The translations under genes and the position numbers were made by a program. Source: Juglans regia (taxonomy: Eukaryota > Streptophyta > Magnoliopsida > Fagales > Juglandaceae). From it: DNA of 64,000 bases. The DNA lies in contig NC_049907.1 of assembly GCF_001411555.2 (NCBI RefSeq), positions 31,686,234 through 31,750,233 on the forward strand. The letters are read 5' to 3'. Shown one piece after another: positions 1 to 9,625 of this stretch. Each line of letters starts with the position of its first letter. Position 1 is the first letter of the stretch. The notes below the pieces were generated by a model. It was not told the DNA's origin. It saw only the letters and a program-made list of their open reading frames with translations, and made no database searches.

Positions 1-119
1 TCCACTAAGTGAGTATCAACCACATGGTTCAATCTTCTTCTTCGACACTCAGCTCTTAGCCTCCAAACCTGTCTAGGCTTCATGGAGAATTATTGTGCAG
101 CTCTTTTGTTTATGGCCAT
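1..119 (-). pseudogene. Remnant of a third ORF downstream of a decayed Tekay-type pol (cut by window edge)
   Basis: Read on the minus strand, an ATG at 119 lies about 110 nt past the stop of the pol remnant at 229-1328. It starts Met-Ala, soon meets a stop, then in the same frame gives a basic stretch ending Arg-Arg-Arg-Arg-Leu. The 194-aa ORF after pol in the intact element (8953-9537) also starts Met-Ala and reaches an Arg-rich run ending in Leu at about the same distance. Position and composition match; identity is modest. I infer a decayed ortholog of that third ORF. A chance basic stretch is the alternative. Confidence 0.35.
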
Positions 120-228
120 GTTGATGTTGTAAATAACAAGGGAATTCGAGTTACTCATGTGAGAAGAGATGGATGCCATGAGTACATGCACGGATGCAGA
201 TGCTATGAGATGATGCGATGCCACACAA

Positions 229-1328
229 GTTACAATCCAAACAAATAAGGGTACTTGGTCTTCATATCATCTTCTTTTTCCTAAGTGGCTTCTTCGATAT
301 CGTGGTTCTGCCAAAGAACCTTAACAAGAGCTCCTTTTCCTTCCAGTCTGTAATCTAAATAGGAATTTATTCGTATGTCAGGTTGGATTGTAACGAAATA
401 TCTTCAACATCTATGATTGCTGGTGACTGCTTTCCAAAACTTTTCTTAAGGAAAGATACGTAGAATACATCATGAATTCTTTGGAATTTGGCTAGAAGGT
501 CCAATCTATACGCGATTGAACCCACTCTTTCCATTATTTCATATGGTCCTACATATCTTGGACTTATCTTGCCTTTCATTCCAAACCGAACCTTTTATCA
601 GTGATACTTTGAGGTAGACCCAGTCACCAGCTTCAAACTCGAGATTCATTCTTCTATGTTCAGAATAGCTCTTCTGTCTATCCTGAGCGGCCTTCATCGT
701 TTCCTTTATTAACAGAATTTGCTCTTTCATTTCTTACAGAATCTCTGCACCATATATCTTTCCTTCTCCTACCTCATCCTAGTATAAGGGAGATCTGAAT
801 TTCCTTCCATACAAAGCTTCATATGGCGCCATCTGAATGATGGCTTGACTGGAAGCTATTGTTGTAGGCAAATTCATTAGTGGTAAGTGCTTTTCCCAAT
901 CGCCTTTTTCTTGTAGGACACAAGCTCTTAACTTGTCTTCTAAAGTCTAAATCGTTCGTTCAGTATGCCCATCAGTTTGAAGATGGTAAGCACTATTGAA
1001 TTTCAACTTGGTGCCCATTGCATCCAGAAGACCTTGCCAAAATCAAGAGGTAAAATGCGCATCCCTATCTGATATGATTGTCTTTGGAACTCCATGCAGT
1101 CACACTATTTCTGCAACGAATAACTGGGTTAACTTCTCCATAGGGTCAGTAATCTTTACTAGTAGAAAGTGGGTGCTTTTTGTTAAGCAATCGACCACGA
1201 CCCAAATAGAGTTATTACCCGTTGAGGTCCTTGTTAATCTGACCACGAAGCCCATTGAAACATCCTCCCATTTTCATTATAGGATTGGAAGTGGTTGTAA
1301 TTCTCCAACAGGTCTTTGATGCTCTACC
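229..1328 (-). pseudogene. Decayed Ty3/gypsy Tekay-type pol C-terminus (integrase core to chromodomain-like tail)
   Basis: The minus strand keeps the C-terminal third of a Ty3/gypsy polyprotein. In order it shows the linker before the integrase core ([12 protein letters not shown]), the core with an NSAYH..TDG-like segment near 970-1000, a GPY/F module ([11 protein letters not shown] near 540-580), and a tail ending in KVLWQNHDIEEAT near 280-330 that resembles a type II chromodomain. It aligns along its length with the intact pol at 5319-8753. Several stops and frameshifts break it (for example before residues EKED near 280). It ends abruptly at 1328 where an LTR starts, so the rest of pol was displaced by that insertion or lost. 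Confidence 0.85.
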
Positions 1329-4039
1329 TGTAACAGCCCGCTAGAAATTCATTGGTGGAATTTCTATTGATTTTAGGAATCTCGTAAAAACTCCATAAGT
1401 TTTTATGAATCGACCAATCGCATAGGTTTTAATCTATCAACATAGTTAGTGTTATCACTCACTATGGTGCTAGAAATATGAGTTTTATTTATTTGAGATA
1501 GTTAGAGTGTCAGAATGCATTATGGTCCACGCCATTAGACTCGGTGGATTATTTAGGATTTTATGGCACAATAGCCTATTTTCATAATTCCGGACGAAAC
1601 GTCTGTTGAAAATTATGAAATTATTTTTAGGGGCACTTCGAGATTGAATTTCGGTAAAAGATTTTCACTGTAGGTTAATATGAATATTTAGCAATTTTTA
1701 GTACTAAGTTTATGATTCACTTTTTCGAAGTGAATAGTAACCTCGGTAAGCGCACCAATTGCAGTGTTTCGAAATCACAGTGTGGAATGTCCAAATTGGA
1801 TTAGAGAAGTTTTATTTGGACACTTGGCAAGATCTTAGCCACACTTAGTGAATAATTTTAGACACTTGGCACCATAAGGAACGTTTGTTGAATTTGAAGG
1901 AATGAAGGTGTGAGATCATGTCGCTTAAGCAAAACTTTGTTTCATCTGCTCAACCAAATTGTGCCAGATCAAAGAGGTTTTCAATCCTAGTGAAATTCTA
2001 AATGGTGGGAATCCAATCGAAAGTCCAAAAGCATGGTTGAAATCGAAACCCTAAACGGTTTCCCCAAAACCCTAAAGTTGGCCTCTAAACCCTTTCTAAT
2101 CCGATTTCTAGTATTGTGTTTAATCACTTGATTAAATCACTTCCACATACTATTAATCCTTCAAATTTGTGTTAGAACATCATTATCCAACCTTGTTAAC
2201 CTTGAAAAATTGATTGGACCAAGTGATATTGGATTTGAGCTTGATAGTAACCAAAACCCTCTTTAAACCCCAAAATTTAGGCCCATTCGGTTTAGGCCCA
2301 TTAAGGCCCACGAATTTGGTCACCATAGGATTGCTTCATGGCTAAGTTTTGTACCCCCACTTGGCTGGCTAGATCTGTACAAGAAGGTCCTAGAAGGTTC
2401 TAGAAAGACAAAGCAAAAGGGCCACCTCACTCTTTCACTCTCACACTCCACCTTGAGAAAAGATCTTGGTCTGATTTTTATGAGAAGAAAAGGCCAACAC
2501 TCAACCATTCATTCAGTCCTATCACTTTACATAGCTTGTGTAAGAAGCTCTTCAGTCCACTTCCCATGAAAAGCAGCTCTCCTTTACACTTTTCCTTCAT
2601 AGAACACAAAAGACACTCTCGGACAGTTTTTCATACCTCTTTTGAACGCCTATTTCGAAGATTTTGTAAGTGTTTTCTCGCCAAGATTCCTTCATGAAAG
2701 TTCTTTATTTTGGAGTCTAGTTTACGTGGATAACTTATTCTTTCCATGGAGATCATTTGATTGGTAAAAAGTTGTTTAGACCCCGGAAAGGTCATTCTGG
2801 GCGATAAACTGGAGAGTGTGTTATATTTTGGAGTTTTTGACCAAGCTAATGAATAGATCTTGGTCCGAAATTTTTATGGAGTACTGTTAACATGTGTATA
2901 TGATGATTGGTTGAGGATTTGTTGCATGATTAAAAGTTTTGGTGAAATATTTTCTTAGGTCTAGAAACTTAGAAACTGGAAGAGGAAAAACAGTTTCTGT
3001 TTTGAGAAAATTTAAATCTTTTATGGTTTAATCTTATTCCAATGGCTTTGATATTTTTATTGGAAGATCCTAAGCATCTTATATACATGTTAGAATGTTA
3101 TTTTGAAGATATTTGATGTTAGTTTCGAATATATGAAATTTTATGCAATGAGATATTCGGTTAGGCCAAAGTGATGATGTTCTTGGCTAAATTTATGTTT
3201 TGGGTGATGTTTAACCATGTGATCTTGAGTTTGACGCTTGGATCTATTTTCGGACACCTTTCTAAACCATGTGATGTTTTGGTTTGAAGATCACCTCTTT
3301 ATAAGTCATGAATCAAGAGGTTGATCAAAATAAGTTAAAACAAAATTCTATCTTGAACTTATTAGAAAAACCAAAAAGTTCAAGTATGGTTTTAGTGATT
3401 TTGATAACTTTCGTTCATGATTCAAAACATGATTATTCTTAGTAATGTGTTATGAGTATATTAGAAGAAAAAAAGTTTGGTTTAATCATGAGTTTTGTAA
3501 TTTGAAAGAATTACAACAAAAATAAAAGGAAATAGCCTTTGTAAGTTTCGACCCTATAGAGTTTTAATGATTGTGTTTAGTTTTAAATTTTTCTGAGTTG
3601 ATATTTGAGCTTATGACAAAATTTACATAAGGTATGTAGATTTTGGTACTTTTTGGAGTTAGGATGCAAAATAAGTTAAGGGTAAAATGGTCATTTTCCC
3701 ACACGTAGAGAGTAAAATGGTAATTTTACTAAATTGATATTTTTCCATATTCCTAATTGTTATTGATTAAGCTCTAATTTTTAGAAATCACTACTTTCAA
3801 TTTCTCTTGATCACACTTGAGTTTTGTCTAGAAGCGCGAAGACCGAGGTAAGTTGATTTTAACTTACTATCAGTTTAATGTGTATGTGTGATAAGTAAGG
3901 NNNNNNNNNNNNNNNNNNNNNNNNNNNNNNNNNNNNNNNNNNNNNNNNNNNNNNNNNNNNNNNNNNNNNNNNNNNNNNNNNNNNNNNNNNNNNNNNNNNN
4001 ATGTCCGTCCGATCCCAAGCGGAATCTGCTGGCGTCACA
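1329..4039 (+). repeat. 5' LTR of the Tekay-type element, interrupted by an assembly gap
   Basis: The LTR starts TGTAACAGCCCGCTAG, the same start as the LTRs at 9626, 46599 and 55335, and ends GGCGTCACA three bases before the PBS. Bases 1329-3900 align with 9626-12402, and 4001-4036 align with 14094-14129. The stretch in between is replaced by 100 Ns. In its middle part (for example 2330-2700 and 2800-2960) it is visibly closer to the truncated LTR at 46599 than to the 3' LTR of its own element, which is unexpected for a single insertion. Confidence 0.85.
3901..4000. other. Assembly gap of 100 Ns
   Basis: Exactly 100 N. The flanks align with 12402 and 14094 in the 3' LTR, so about 1.69 kb of LTR sequence is probably missing here; 100 is a common placeholder for unknown length. 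The missing part corresponds to the tandem-repeat-rich region of the LTR, which would explain why assembly failed. Confidence 0.95.
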
Positions 4040-4042
4040 GGG

Positions 4043-4054
4043 TGGTATCAGAGC
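4043..4054 (+). other. Primer binding site, initiator tRNA-Met type
   Basis: TGGTATCAGAGC, the 12-nt complement of the 3' end of plant initiator tRNA-Met, lies 3 nt after the LTR end (ACA at 4037-4039). The 153-nt leader that follows (4055-4207) contains a GTATGA donor-like site at 4150 and a pyrimidine-rich CAG near 4198, just before the gag ATG. Confidence 0.9.
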
Positions 4055-4207
4055 AATACGTCTCTGGGTTTAAATCCACATGTCCTTAGGAAATGCACCA
4101 AATATTAGGCTTGAAATTTTAGTCTTCATTAGGCTTGAATTTTTTTTAAGTATGAGAGATAGTACGTGGTTATAATACGTGTACTCGTGTGTTTCAGGAA
4201 GTGACAC

Positions 4208-5290
4208 ATGAATCGCGGTAGGATACCTCGGAACCCAGAGGGAGGCATCAATCAAGAGAATCAGAATCCCCCATTGGATGGAGGATTAGCTGAAGCTGTA
4301 CGTCTACTGGCTGAGGGACTCAGACAACAACAACAGCAGCAAGCGCACGTACCTAGACCTGAAGTTAGGGGTTGTCCGTATGAGAAGTTCTTGATCCACC
4401 GTTATCCAACCTTTTCTGGTAGTGAAGAGCCATTGAAAGCTGAGAAATGGATTATGGATCTCGAAAGGACATATGAGATCTGTGGTTGTACTGAGGACCA
4501 GAAGGTTCTATATGCTGGATACCTATTCCAAGGAGAAGCTGGAATGTGGTGGGATACACGAAGGCAGCTCCTAGTTAGGGAACTAGGAAGTCTCGCTGCA
4601 CTATCATGGGAGAGATTTAAGGAAGAGTTCGACAACAGATTCTTCCCTGATTCTGCCAAACAGCTGAAGGCACAGGAGTTTGCGAGTTTAACTCAAGGTA
4701 GTCTGACCGTAGAACAGTATGCTGCTAAGTTCATGGCGTTAGGAAGGTTTGCACCACACTTGATTTCTACTCAAAGGATGCAGGCGCAGAAGTTTCAAGC
4801 AGGACTTCAGCCAAGGGTCCGTAGTCAAGTAGCTTGCCTAAGAATAGAGAATTACCAAGAGTTGGTAAATGTGGCTGCGATAGCAGAGGCTGAGCAGAGA
4901 GGTCTAGCAATCCAGATCAATTCCGAACGAAAGAGGACCATGCCATTTGCTGCAAGCGGTAGTGCCGAGAAGAAAAGGTCTTTTTCCAGCCCAGCGAAAG
5001 GCAAGGGAATAGTGACAGGGGGACATATGCCATCTGCTTATCCGTTATGCCCTAAGTGTGGAAAGCGTCATCCTGGAGAATGTCGTAGTGGTTATGGAGT
5101 TTGTTATCGATGCGGGAAACCAGGACATTTGATCAGAGATTGTCCCAACACTGCACAAGGTAGTGGAGCTGGTGATCATAAACCAAGGCCCCACATCCCA
5201 GCACGCGTGTATGCTGTAACCCCAGGTGATATCGATGCTGACGCATCAGAGGTTGAGGAAGCTGGCGTCATCACTGGTATTTCTCCTTAA
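4208..5290 (+). CDS. gag: Gag (capsid-nucleocapsid) of the Tekay-type element
   Basis: A 360-codon ORF that ends at a TAA at 5288. It holds a retrotransposon Gag capsid region around residues 55-210 (WIMDLERTYE, GMWWDTRR, FKEEFDNRFFP) and two zinc-knuckle-like motifs: CPKC..H..C from residue 281 and a canonical C-x2-C-x4-H-x4-C at residues 299-312. It would package the element RNA into cytoplasmic particles. In related Tekay elements Gag and Pol form one long frame. Here the last codons (from 5277) belong to a probable intron, so the stop makes a Gag-only product from unspliced RNA. The start ATG follows the leader and no upstream in-frame ATG is better. No frame damage is visible. Confidence 0.9.
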   Translation: MNRGRIPRNPEGGINQENQNPPLDGGLAEAVRLLAEGLRQQQQQQAHVPRPEVRGCPYEKFLIHRYPTFSGSEEPLKAEKWIMDLERTYEICGCTEDQKVLYAGYLFQGEAGMWWDTRRQLLVRELGSLAALSWERFKEEFDNRFFPDSAKQLKAQEFASLTQGSLTVEQYAAKFMALGRFAPHLISTQRMQAQKFQAGLQPRVRSQVACLRIENYQELVNVAAIAEAEQRGLAIQINSERKRTMPFAASGSAEKKRSFSSPAKGKGIVTGGHMPSAYPLCPKCGKRHPGECRSGYGVCYRCGKPGHLIRDCPNTAQGSGAGDHKPRPHIPARVYAVTPGDIDADASEVEEAGVITGISP

Positions 5291-5364
5291 AGCCTTTATG
5301 CTTTTATTATTAACATGAGTGTTGGAAATATGGTTATTAATAGAATCACATTATATTTTATTAG
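5277..5364 (+). other. Putative 88-nt GT-AG intron between gag and protease
   Basis: The segment begins GTATTTCT after ...ACTG and ends TTTTATTAG before GAAACG. It is T-rich, contains TTATTAAC- and TTATTAAT-type branch-point candidates, and holds the gag stop TAA (5288-5290). Removing it joins G (5276) to GA (5365-5366) as one Gly codon and puts gag and pol in the same frame, at the place where related elements read through from Gag into protease. The joined frame would be about 1485 codons. The ATG at 5319 lies inside it. Not seen as RNA, so it is an inference. Confidence 0.7.
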
Positions 5365-8300
5365 GAAACGTCAATCTGTTAAGGTTCACAGCTTGTGCGC
5401 TATTTGATTCGGGCGCGTCGCAGTCCTTTGTGTCTGCAGCGTTTGCACGAATTTGTAGTTTGCAAACTGAGCTATTACCTCGACGGGTTGTAGTGTTAAT
5501 TCCTGATGGGAATACGGTAGCTTGTACCCGTTTAGTTAAGGATTGTCCTGTAGAGCTAGATGGAAGGACGTTGAAGGCTGACCTACTAGTATTCGGTCAG
5601 ATGGAGTTTGACCTAATTTTGGGTATGGACTGGCTATTCAAGCACTATGCTAAGATAGATTGTCGAAAGCGAGAAGTGGTATTTGAATCACCAAGTGAAG
5701 ACATAATTAGGTACGTGGGAGCATCAGTTAAGGCCACCCCACCAGTGATTTCGGCTTTACAAGCTAGGAATTGTATTGAGGATGGAGCCTCAGCTTTTCT
5801 GTTGATGATTGTGGAGAAGACAGATGGGAATGAAGAAATCCGTGGGATACCCGTAGTTGAAGACTTTCCTGAGGTTTTTGTCAATGAACTACCTGGTCTA
5901 CCACCGGATAGAGAAACTGAGTTCAAGATAGAGTTGGAACCGGCAACAACTCCGACTCACAAGGCCCCGTATCGTATGGCCCCTGCTGAATTAAAAGAGC
6001 TCAAAGTGCAGTTGGAAGAACTTTTAGAGAAGGGTTTTATCCGCCCTAGTTCCTCCCCGTGGGGAGCACCTGTGCTATTCGTGAAGAAGAAAGATGGATC
6101 TATGAGGATGTGCATAGACTATAGGGAGTTGAACAAGGTGACGATCAAGAATAAGTATCCGTTACCCAGGATCGACGATTTGTTGGATCAGTTACAAGGA
6201 GCGTCCGTGTTTTCGAAGATCGACCTGCGATCCGGTTATCATCAGCTGAAAGTTAAGGAACAGGATGTGCCGAAAACTGCCTTTAGGACAAGGTACGGCC
6301 ACTACGAGTTTTTGGTAATGCCTTTTGGGTTAACCAATGCTCCAGCCGCATTCATGGACATGATGAACAGAATATTCAGACCTTATCTGGATAGTTTTGT
6401 TGTCGTATTCATTGATGACATCCTAATTTACTCGAAGAGCAAGGAGGAGCATAGAAAACATCTAATTATGGCCTTGACTATACTCAAGGACCAAAACCTT
6501 TATGCCAACCTTAGCAAGTGTGAGTTCTGGCTTGATGAAGTGAAGTTTTTAGGTCACGTGATCTCTAGTGAAGGAGTAGCAGTGGACCCAAGCAAGATTG
6601 AAGCAGTAACGAACTGGCAGAGACCGACTAGTGTGCATGAGATTCGAAGTTTTTTAGGACTGGCTGGTTATTATAGAAGGTTTGTTGAAGGATTTTCTAG
6701 TTTGTCTGGACCACTCACGGCATTGACTAAGAAGAACGTGAAGTTCGTTTGGAACAACAAGTGCGAGGCAAGTTTTCTTGAGTTGAAGAAAAGACTTACG
6801 ACCGCACCGGTACTTACACTGCCGGAGCCTCTTAAGCCTTTTGTAGTGTATAGTGATGCATCTAAAGCAGGACTAGGATGTGTGCTGATGCAAGAAGGGA
6901 GAGTAGTTGCTTATGCTTCACGTCAACTGAAGAATCATGAGCAGAATTATCCTACGCATGATTTGGAATTAGCTGCAGTGGTTTTTGCTCTTAAGATTTG
7001 GAGACACTACTTGTATGGTGAAAAGTGTGAAGTTTTCACAGATCACAAAAGCCTCCAATATCTGTTCGAGCAGAAGAACCTTAATATGAGGCAGAGAAGA
7101 TGGTTGGAATTAATCAGCGATTATCAGTGCAACATCAAGTACCACCCCGGAAAGGCCAATGTGGTAGCTGATGCTTTGAGTCGCAAGAGCAGAGTGGAGG
7201 ATTCATCTATCTTGTCGTCAGATGTAAATTCACTCTTATGCAGTATGAGGAAACTGTTGATCGAGAATCGTAGTCGGGAAGTAGTTCTGACCACCGTTCA
7301 AGAGTTCATTCCATTGGATTGGGAAGAACTGAAAGACCGTCAGAAGAAAGATAGTAAGCTTGCAGAAGTCATCGGGAAAATTGAGAAGTCGGAAGGACCG
7401 AAGGACTTTAGCATCAGAGAAGATGGAACTTTGTATTTCAAGAACCGAAGGGTCATCCCAGCAGACCAAGAGTTAAAAGGAAAGGTAATGAAGGAAGCTC
7501 ATAACACACCTTACACTGCTCATCCCGGCAGTACAAAGATGTACCAGGATCTGAAGCAGCATTTCTGGTGGGCAGGAATGAAAAAGGACGTGGCAGATTT
7601 TGTGAACAAGTGTTCAGTATGCAGATTAGTTAAAGCGGAACACCAGAAACCAGCAGGTGAATTGCAGCCACTGCCAATCCCGGAATGGAAATGGGAGGAT
7701 ATCTCAATGGATTTTGTAGTGGGTTTTCCAAGAACCTCAGCTGGAAATAATGCTATCTGGGTGATAGTGGACCGACTAACAAAAAGTGCTCACTTTATAC
7801 CCATCAAGAATACAGATTCTTTGGAGAGATTAACGAGGATTTATTTAGCAGAGATTGTCAGATTGCATGGAGTGCCTAAGACGATTGTGTCCGATAGAGA
7901 CCCTCGTTTCACGTCGCGTTTCTGGCAAAGTTTGCAAGACTTAATGGGAACTAGATTGAAGTTCAGTAGTGCTTACCATCCGCAAACAGATGGGCAAACA
8001 GAAAGGACAATACAAACTTTGGAAGATATGCTAAGAGCCTGTGTATTGGAAAATGAGGGGAACTGGGAGAAGCAACTACCTCTGATAGAATTTGCTTACA
8101 ACAATAGTTTCCAGGCCACAATTCAGATGGCACCTTATGAAGCCTTGTACGGCCGAAAGTGTAGATCTCCGTTGTATTGGGACGAAGTAGGGGAAAGCAT
8201 AGTGTTTGGGCCCGAAGTCTTGCAAGAGATAAAGGAACAAGTCCACATGATTAGAGAAAGGATGAAAACTGCACAGAGCCGACAAAAGAGTTACGCTGAT

Positions 8301-8753
8301 AATCGAAGGAGGAGTTTAGAATTCGAAGTTGGAGATTGGGTCTATGTGAAAGTATCCCCTATGAGAGGAGTAAGTCGTTTCGGAGTGAAGGGAAAATTAA
8401 GTCCAAGATACGTGGGACCCTATGAAATAGTGGAGAAGGTGGGAACAGTTGCGTACCGTCTGGAGCTACCAACTGAGTTCCATGGAATCCACAATGTATT
8501 CCACGTGTCCTCTTTGAAGAAGAGTTTTGGGAACCTGATACCGGCAGTGGTGGATCCCGCTAGTGTACCTTTACAGTCCAACTTGACCTACGAGGAGAAG
8601 CCAGTTCAGATCATTGACTGGAAGGAAAAAGAATTACGGAACCGCAAGATTCCACTAGTCAAAGTACTTTGGCAAAACCATAATATTCAAGAGGCAACTT
8701 GGGAGAAGGAAGTCGATATGCAAGCCAAGTACCCCCAGTTATTTGTTACCTAA
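5319..8753 (+). CDS. pol: Pol polyprotein (protease-RT-RNase H-integrase-chromodomain-like tail) of the Tekay-type element
   Basis: Open for 1144 codons; the part from about 5365 is convincingly coding and the first 15 codons lie in the putative intron. Domains: aspartic protease with Asp-Ser-Gly at residues 30-32; reverse transcriptase with FIDD active site near residue 365; RNase H (YSDAS near 510, [23 protein letters not shown]); integrase with the H..H..CSVC zinc region near residues 725-770, then the D-D-E core ([25 protein letters not shown]); a GPY/F module (YVGPYEI, near 1028); and a C-terminal chromodomain-like segment ([13 protein letters not shown]) typical of Tekay. All visible catalytic residues are present and there is no internal stop. 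Expression likely needs splicing from gag. Confidence 0.93.
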   Translation: MLEIWLLIESHYILLGNVNLLRFTACALFDSGASQSFVSAAFARICSLQTELLPRRVVVLIPDGNTVACTRLVKDCPVELDGRTLKADLLVFGQMEFDLILGMDWLFKHYAKIDCRKREVVFESPSEDIIRYVGASVKATPPVISALQARNCIEDGASAFLLMIVEKTDGNEEIRGIPVVEDFPEVFVNELPGLPPDRETEFKIELEPATTPTHKAPYRMAPAELKELKVQLEELLEKGFIRPSSSPWGAPVLFVKKKDGSMRMCIDYRELNKVTIKNKYPLPRIDDLLDQLQGASVFSKIDLRSGYHQLKVKEQDVPKTAFRTRYGHYEFLVMPFGLTNAPAAFMDMMNRIFRPYLDSFVVVFIDDILIYSKSKEEHRKHLIMALTILKDQNLYANLSKCEFWLDEVKFLGHVISSEGVAVDPSKIEAVTNWQRPTSVHEIRSFLGLAGYYRRFVEGFSSLSGPLTALTKKNVKFVWNNKCEASFLELKKRLTTAPVLTLPEPLKPFVVYSDASKAGLGCVLMQEGRVVAYASRQLKNHEQNYPTHDLELAAVVFALKIWRHYLYGEKCEVFTDHKSLQYLFEQKNLNMRQRRWLELISDYQCNIKYHPGKANVVADALSRKSRVEDSSILSSDVNSLLCSMRKLLIENRSREVVLTTVQEFIPLDWEELKDRQKKDSKLAEVIGKIEKSEGPKDFSIREDGTLYFKNRRVIPADQELKGKVMKEAHNTPYTAHPGSTKMYQDLKQHFWWAGMKKDVADFVNKCSVCRLVKAEHQKPAGELQPLPIPEWKWEDISMDFVVGFPRTSAGNNAIWVIVDRLTKSAHFIPIKNTDSLERLTRIYLAEIVRLHGVPKTIVSDRDPRFTSRFWQSLQDLMGTRLKFSSAYHPQTDGQTERTIQTLEDMLRACVLENEGNWEKQLPLIEFAYNNSFQATIQMAPYEALYGRKCRSPLYWDEVGESIVFGPEVLQEIKEQVHMIRERMKTAQSRQKSYADNRRRSLEFEVGDWVYVKVSPMRGVSRFGVKGKLSPRYVGPYEIVEKVGTVAYRLELPTEFHGIHNVFHVSSLKKSFGNLIPAVVDPASVPLQSNLTYEEKPVQIIDWKEKELRNRKIPLVKVLWQNHNIQEATWEKEVDMQAKYPQLFVT

Positions 8754-8952
8754 TCCAGTCTTATTTTGTTTTGTTTTCGGCTCAGTCGATATTTTGTGCT
8801 TCACTTTGTATGGGATTGCTATATCAGATGTGGTAATTCGTTGTTTGGTTATTACTAAAGTATTTGTTTCCATTACAGAGTTTTGTAGGCCATTTTTTAG
8901 TGTGTATACTATAGAATGTTCTCCATGTTGATTGTATTCTTTTTGCAGTTCC

Positions 8953-9537
8953 ATGGCTCGAGAGCGCAAGACCGCCCGTAAATCGACACTGTCGGCACAA
9001 CGAGTGCGTGAGATGCGAGAACAGCGTCGTAGAAGACGTTTAGCTGAACTGAATAGGGAGGTGTCTGCTTATTGGCGTAAGATGGAACGCCAAGAGCACC
9101 ACCGCACGCACATTTTAGACATTGACAGTAGTGGAGTAGGTTACGAGAGGAGGGCCTTACCTCATGAGGAGCGTTACCCTCCGTTACACTTTACCACGTG
9201 GCTTGATCGAGATAACTTCAAGGCTAGGATGGCACGGGACCGAGCAGAGTCCAGTAGAGCAGCTGAGGAGCGTGCTGCTGCCGTGGACGCTGAGCCCGCT
9301 ACCTCAGGCTCATCCATGTCGTCGACTCACCGTGGGCGTTTGTTGGAGGATGGTCAGGAGCCTGATAGCAGTGATGAGGAGGTCGTGCAGCTCCCCAACC
9401 CAGGTCATTTTGAAAATTTGGTGTATGATTCAGAGGACGATGTGTTCTACTACTTACCCCAACACACCGTGCCGACGGACATCGATGCACCTCCACCGGA
9501 GCCAACCAGTAGTGATACGTCCAGTGATGGACAATAG
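8953..9537 (+). CDS. Accessory third ORF between pol and the 3' LTR, 194 aa, function unknown
   Basis: An ORF of 194 codons from the ATG at 8953 to the TAG at 9535. An in-frame ATG lies 7 codons upstream, but 8953 is preferred because a pyrimidine-rich TTTTTGCAG (AG at 8947-8948) sits just 4 nt before it. The N-terminal 45 residues are very basic (RERKTARK, then an Arg run near residues 25-30) and look like a nuclear or nucleic-acid-binding region. The middle is mixed, rich in Arg, Ala and Glu. The C-terminus is acidic and Ser/Asp-rich (DSSDEE, YDSEDD). No signal peptide or membrane segment is visible, so it is not a classical Env. I do not recognise the family. The position fits a spliced subgenomic product. 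Confidence 0.6.
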   Translation: MARERKTARKSTLSAQRVREMREQRRRRRLAELNREVSAYWRKMERQEHHRTHILDIDSSGVGYERRALPHEERYPPLHFTTWLDRDNFKARMARDRAESSRAAEERAAAVDAEPATSGSSMSSTHRGRLLEDGQEPDSSDEEVVQLPNPGHFENLVYDSEDDVFYYLPQHTVPTDIDAPPPEPTSSDTSSDGQ

Positions 9538-9613
9538 TTCTGGTGAGCAACATCTTTTACTTAGCTTGTTAATGTTGTTCTTGCGTCGATTTCGAGGACG
9601 AAATCTTTTTTTT

Positions 9614-9625
9614 AGGAGGGGAGGA
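9614..9625 (+). other. Polypurine tract of the Tekay-type element
   Basis: AGGAGGGGAGGA lies directly before the TGTAA start of the 3' LTR, the position of the plus-strand primer in LTR retroelements. Confidence 0.85.
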
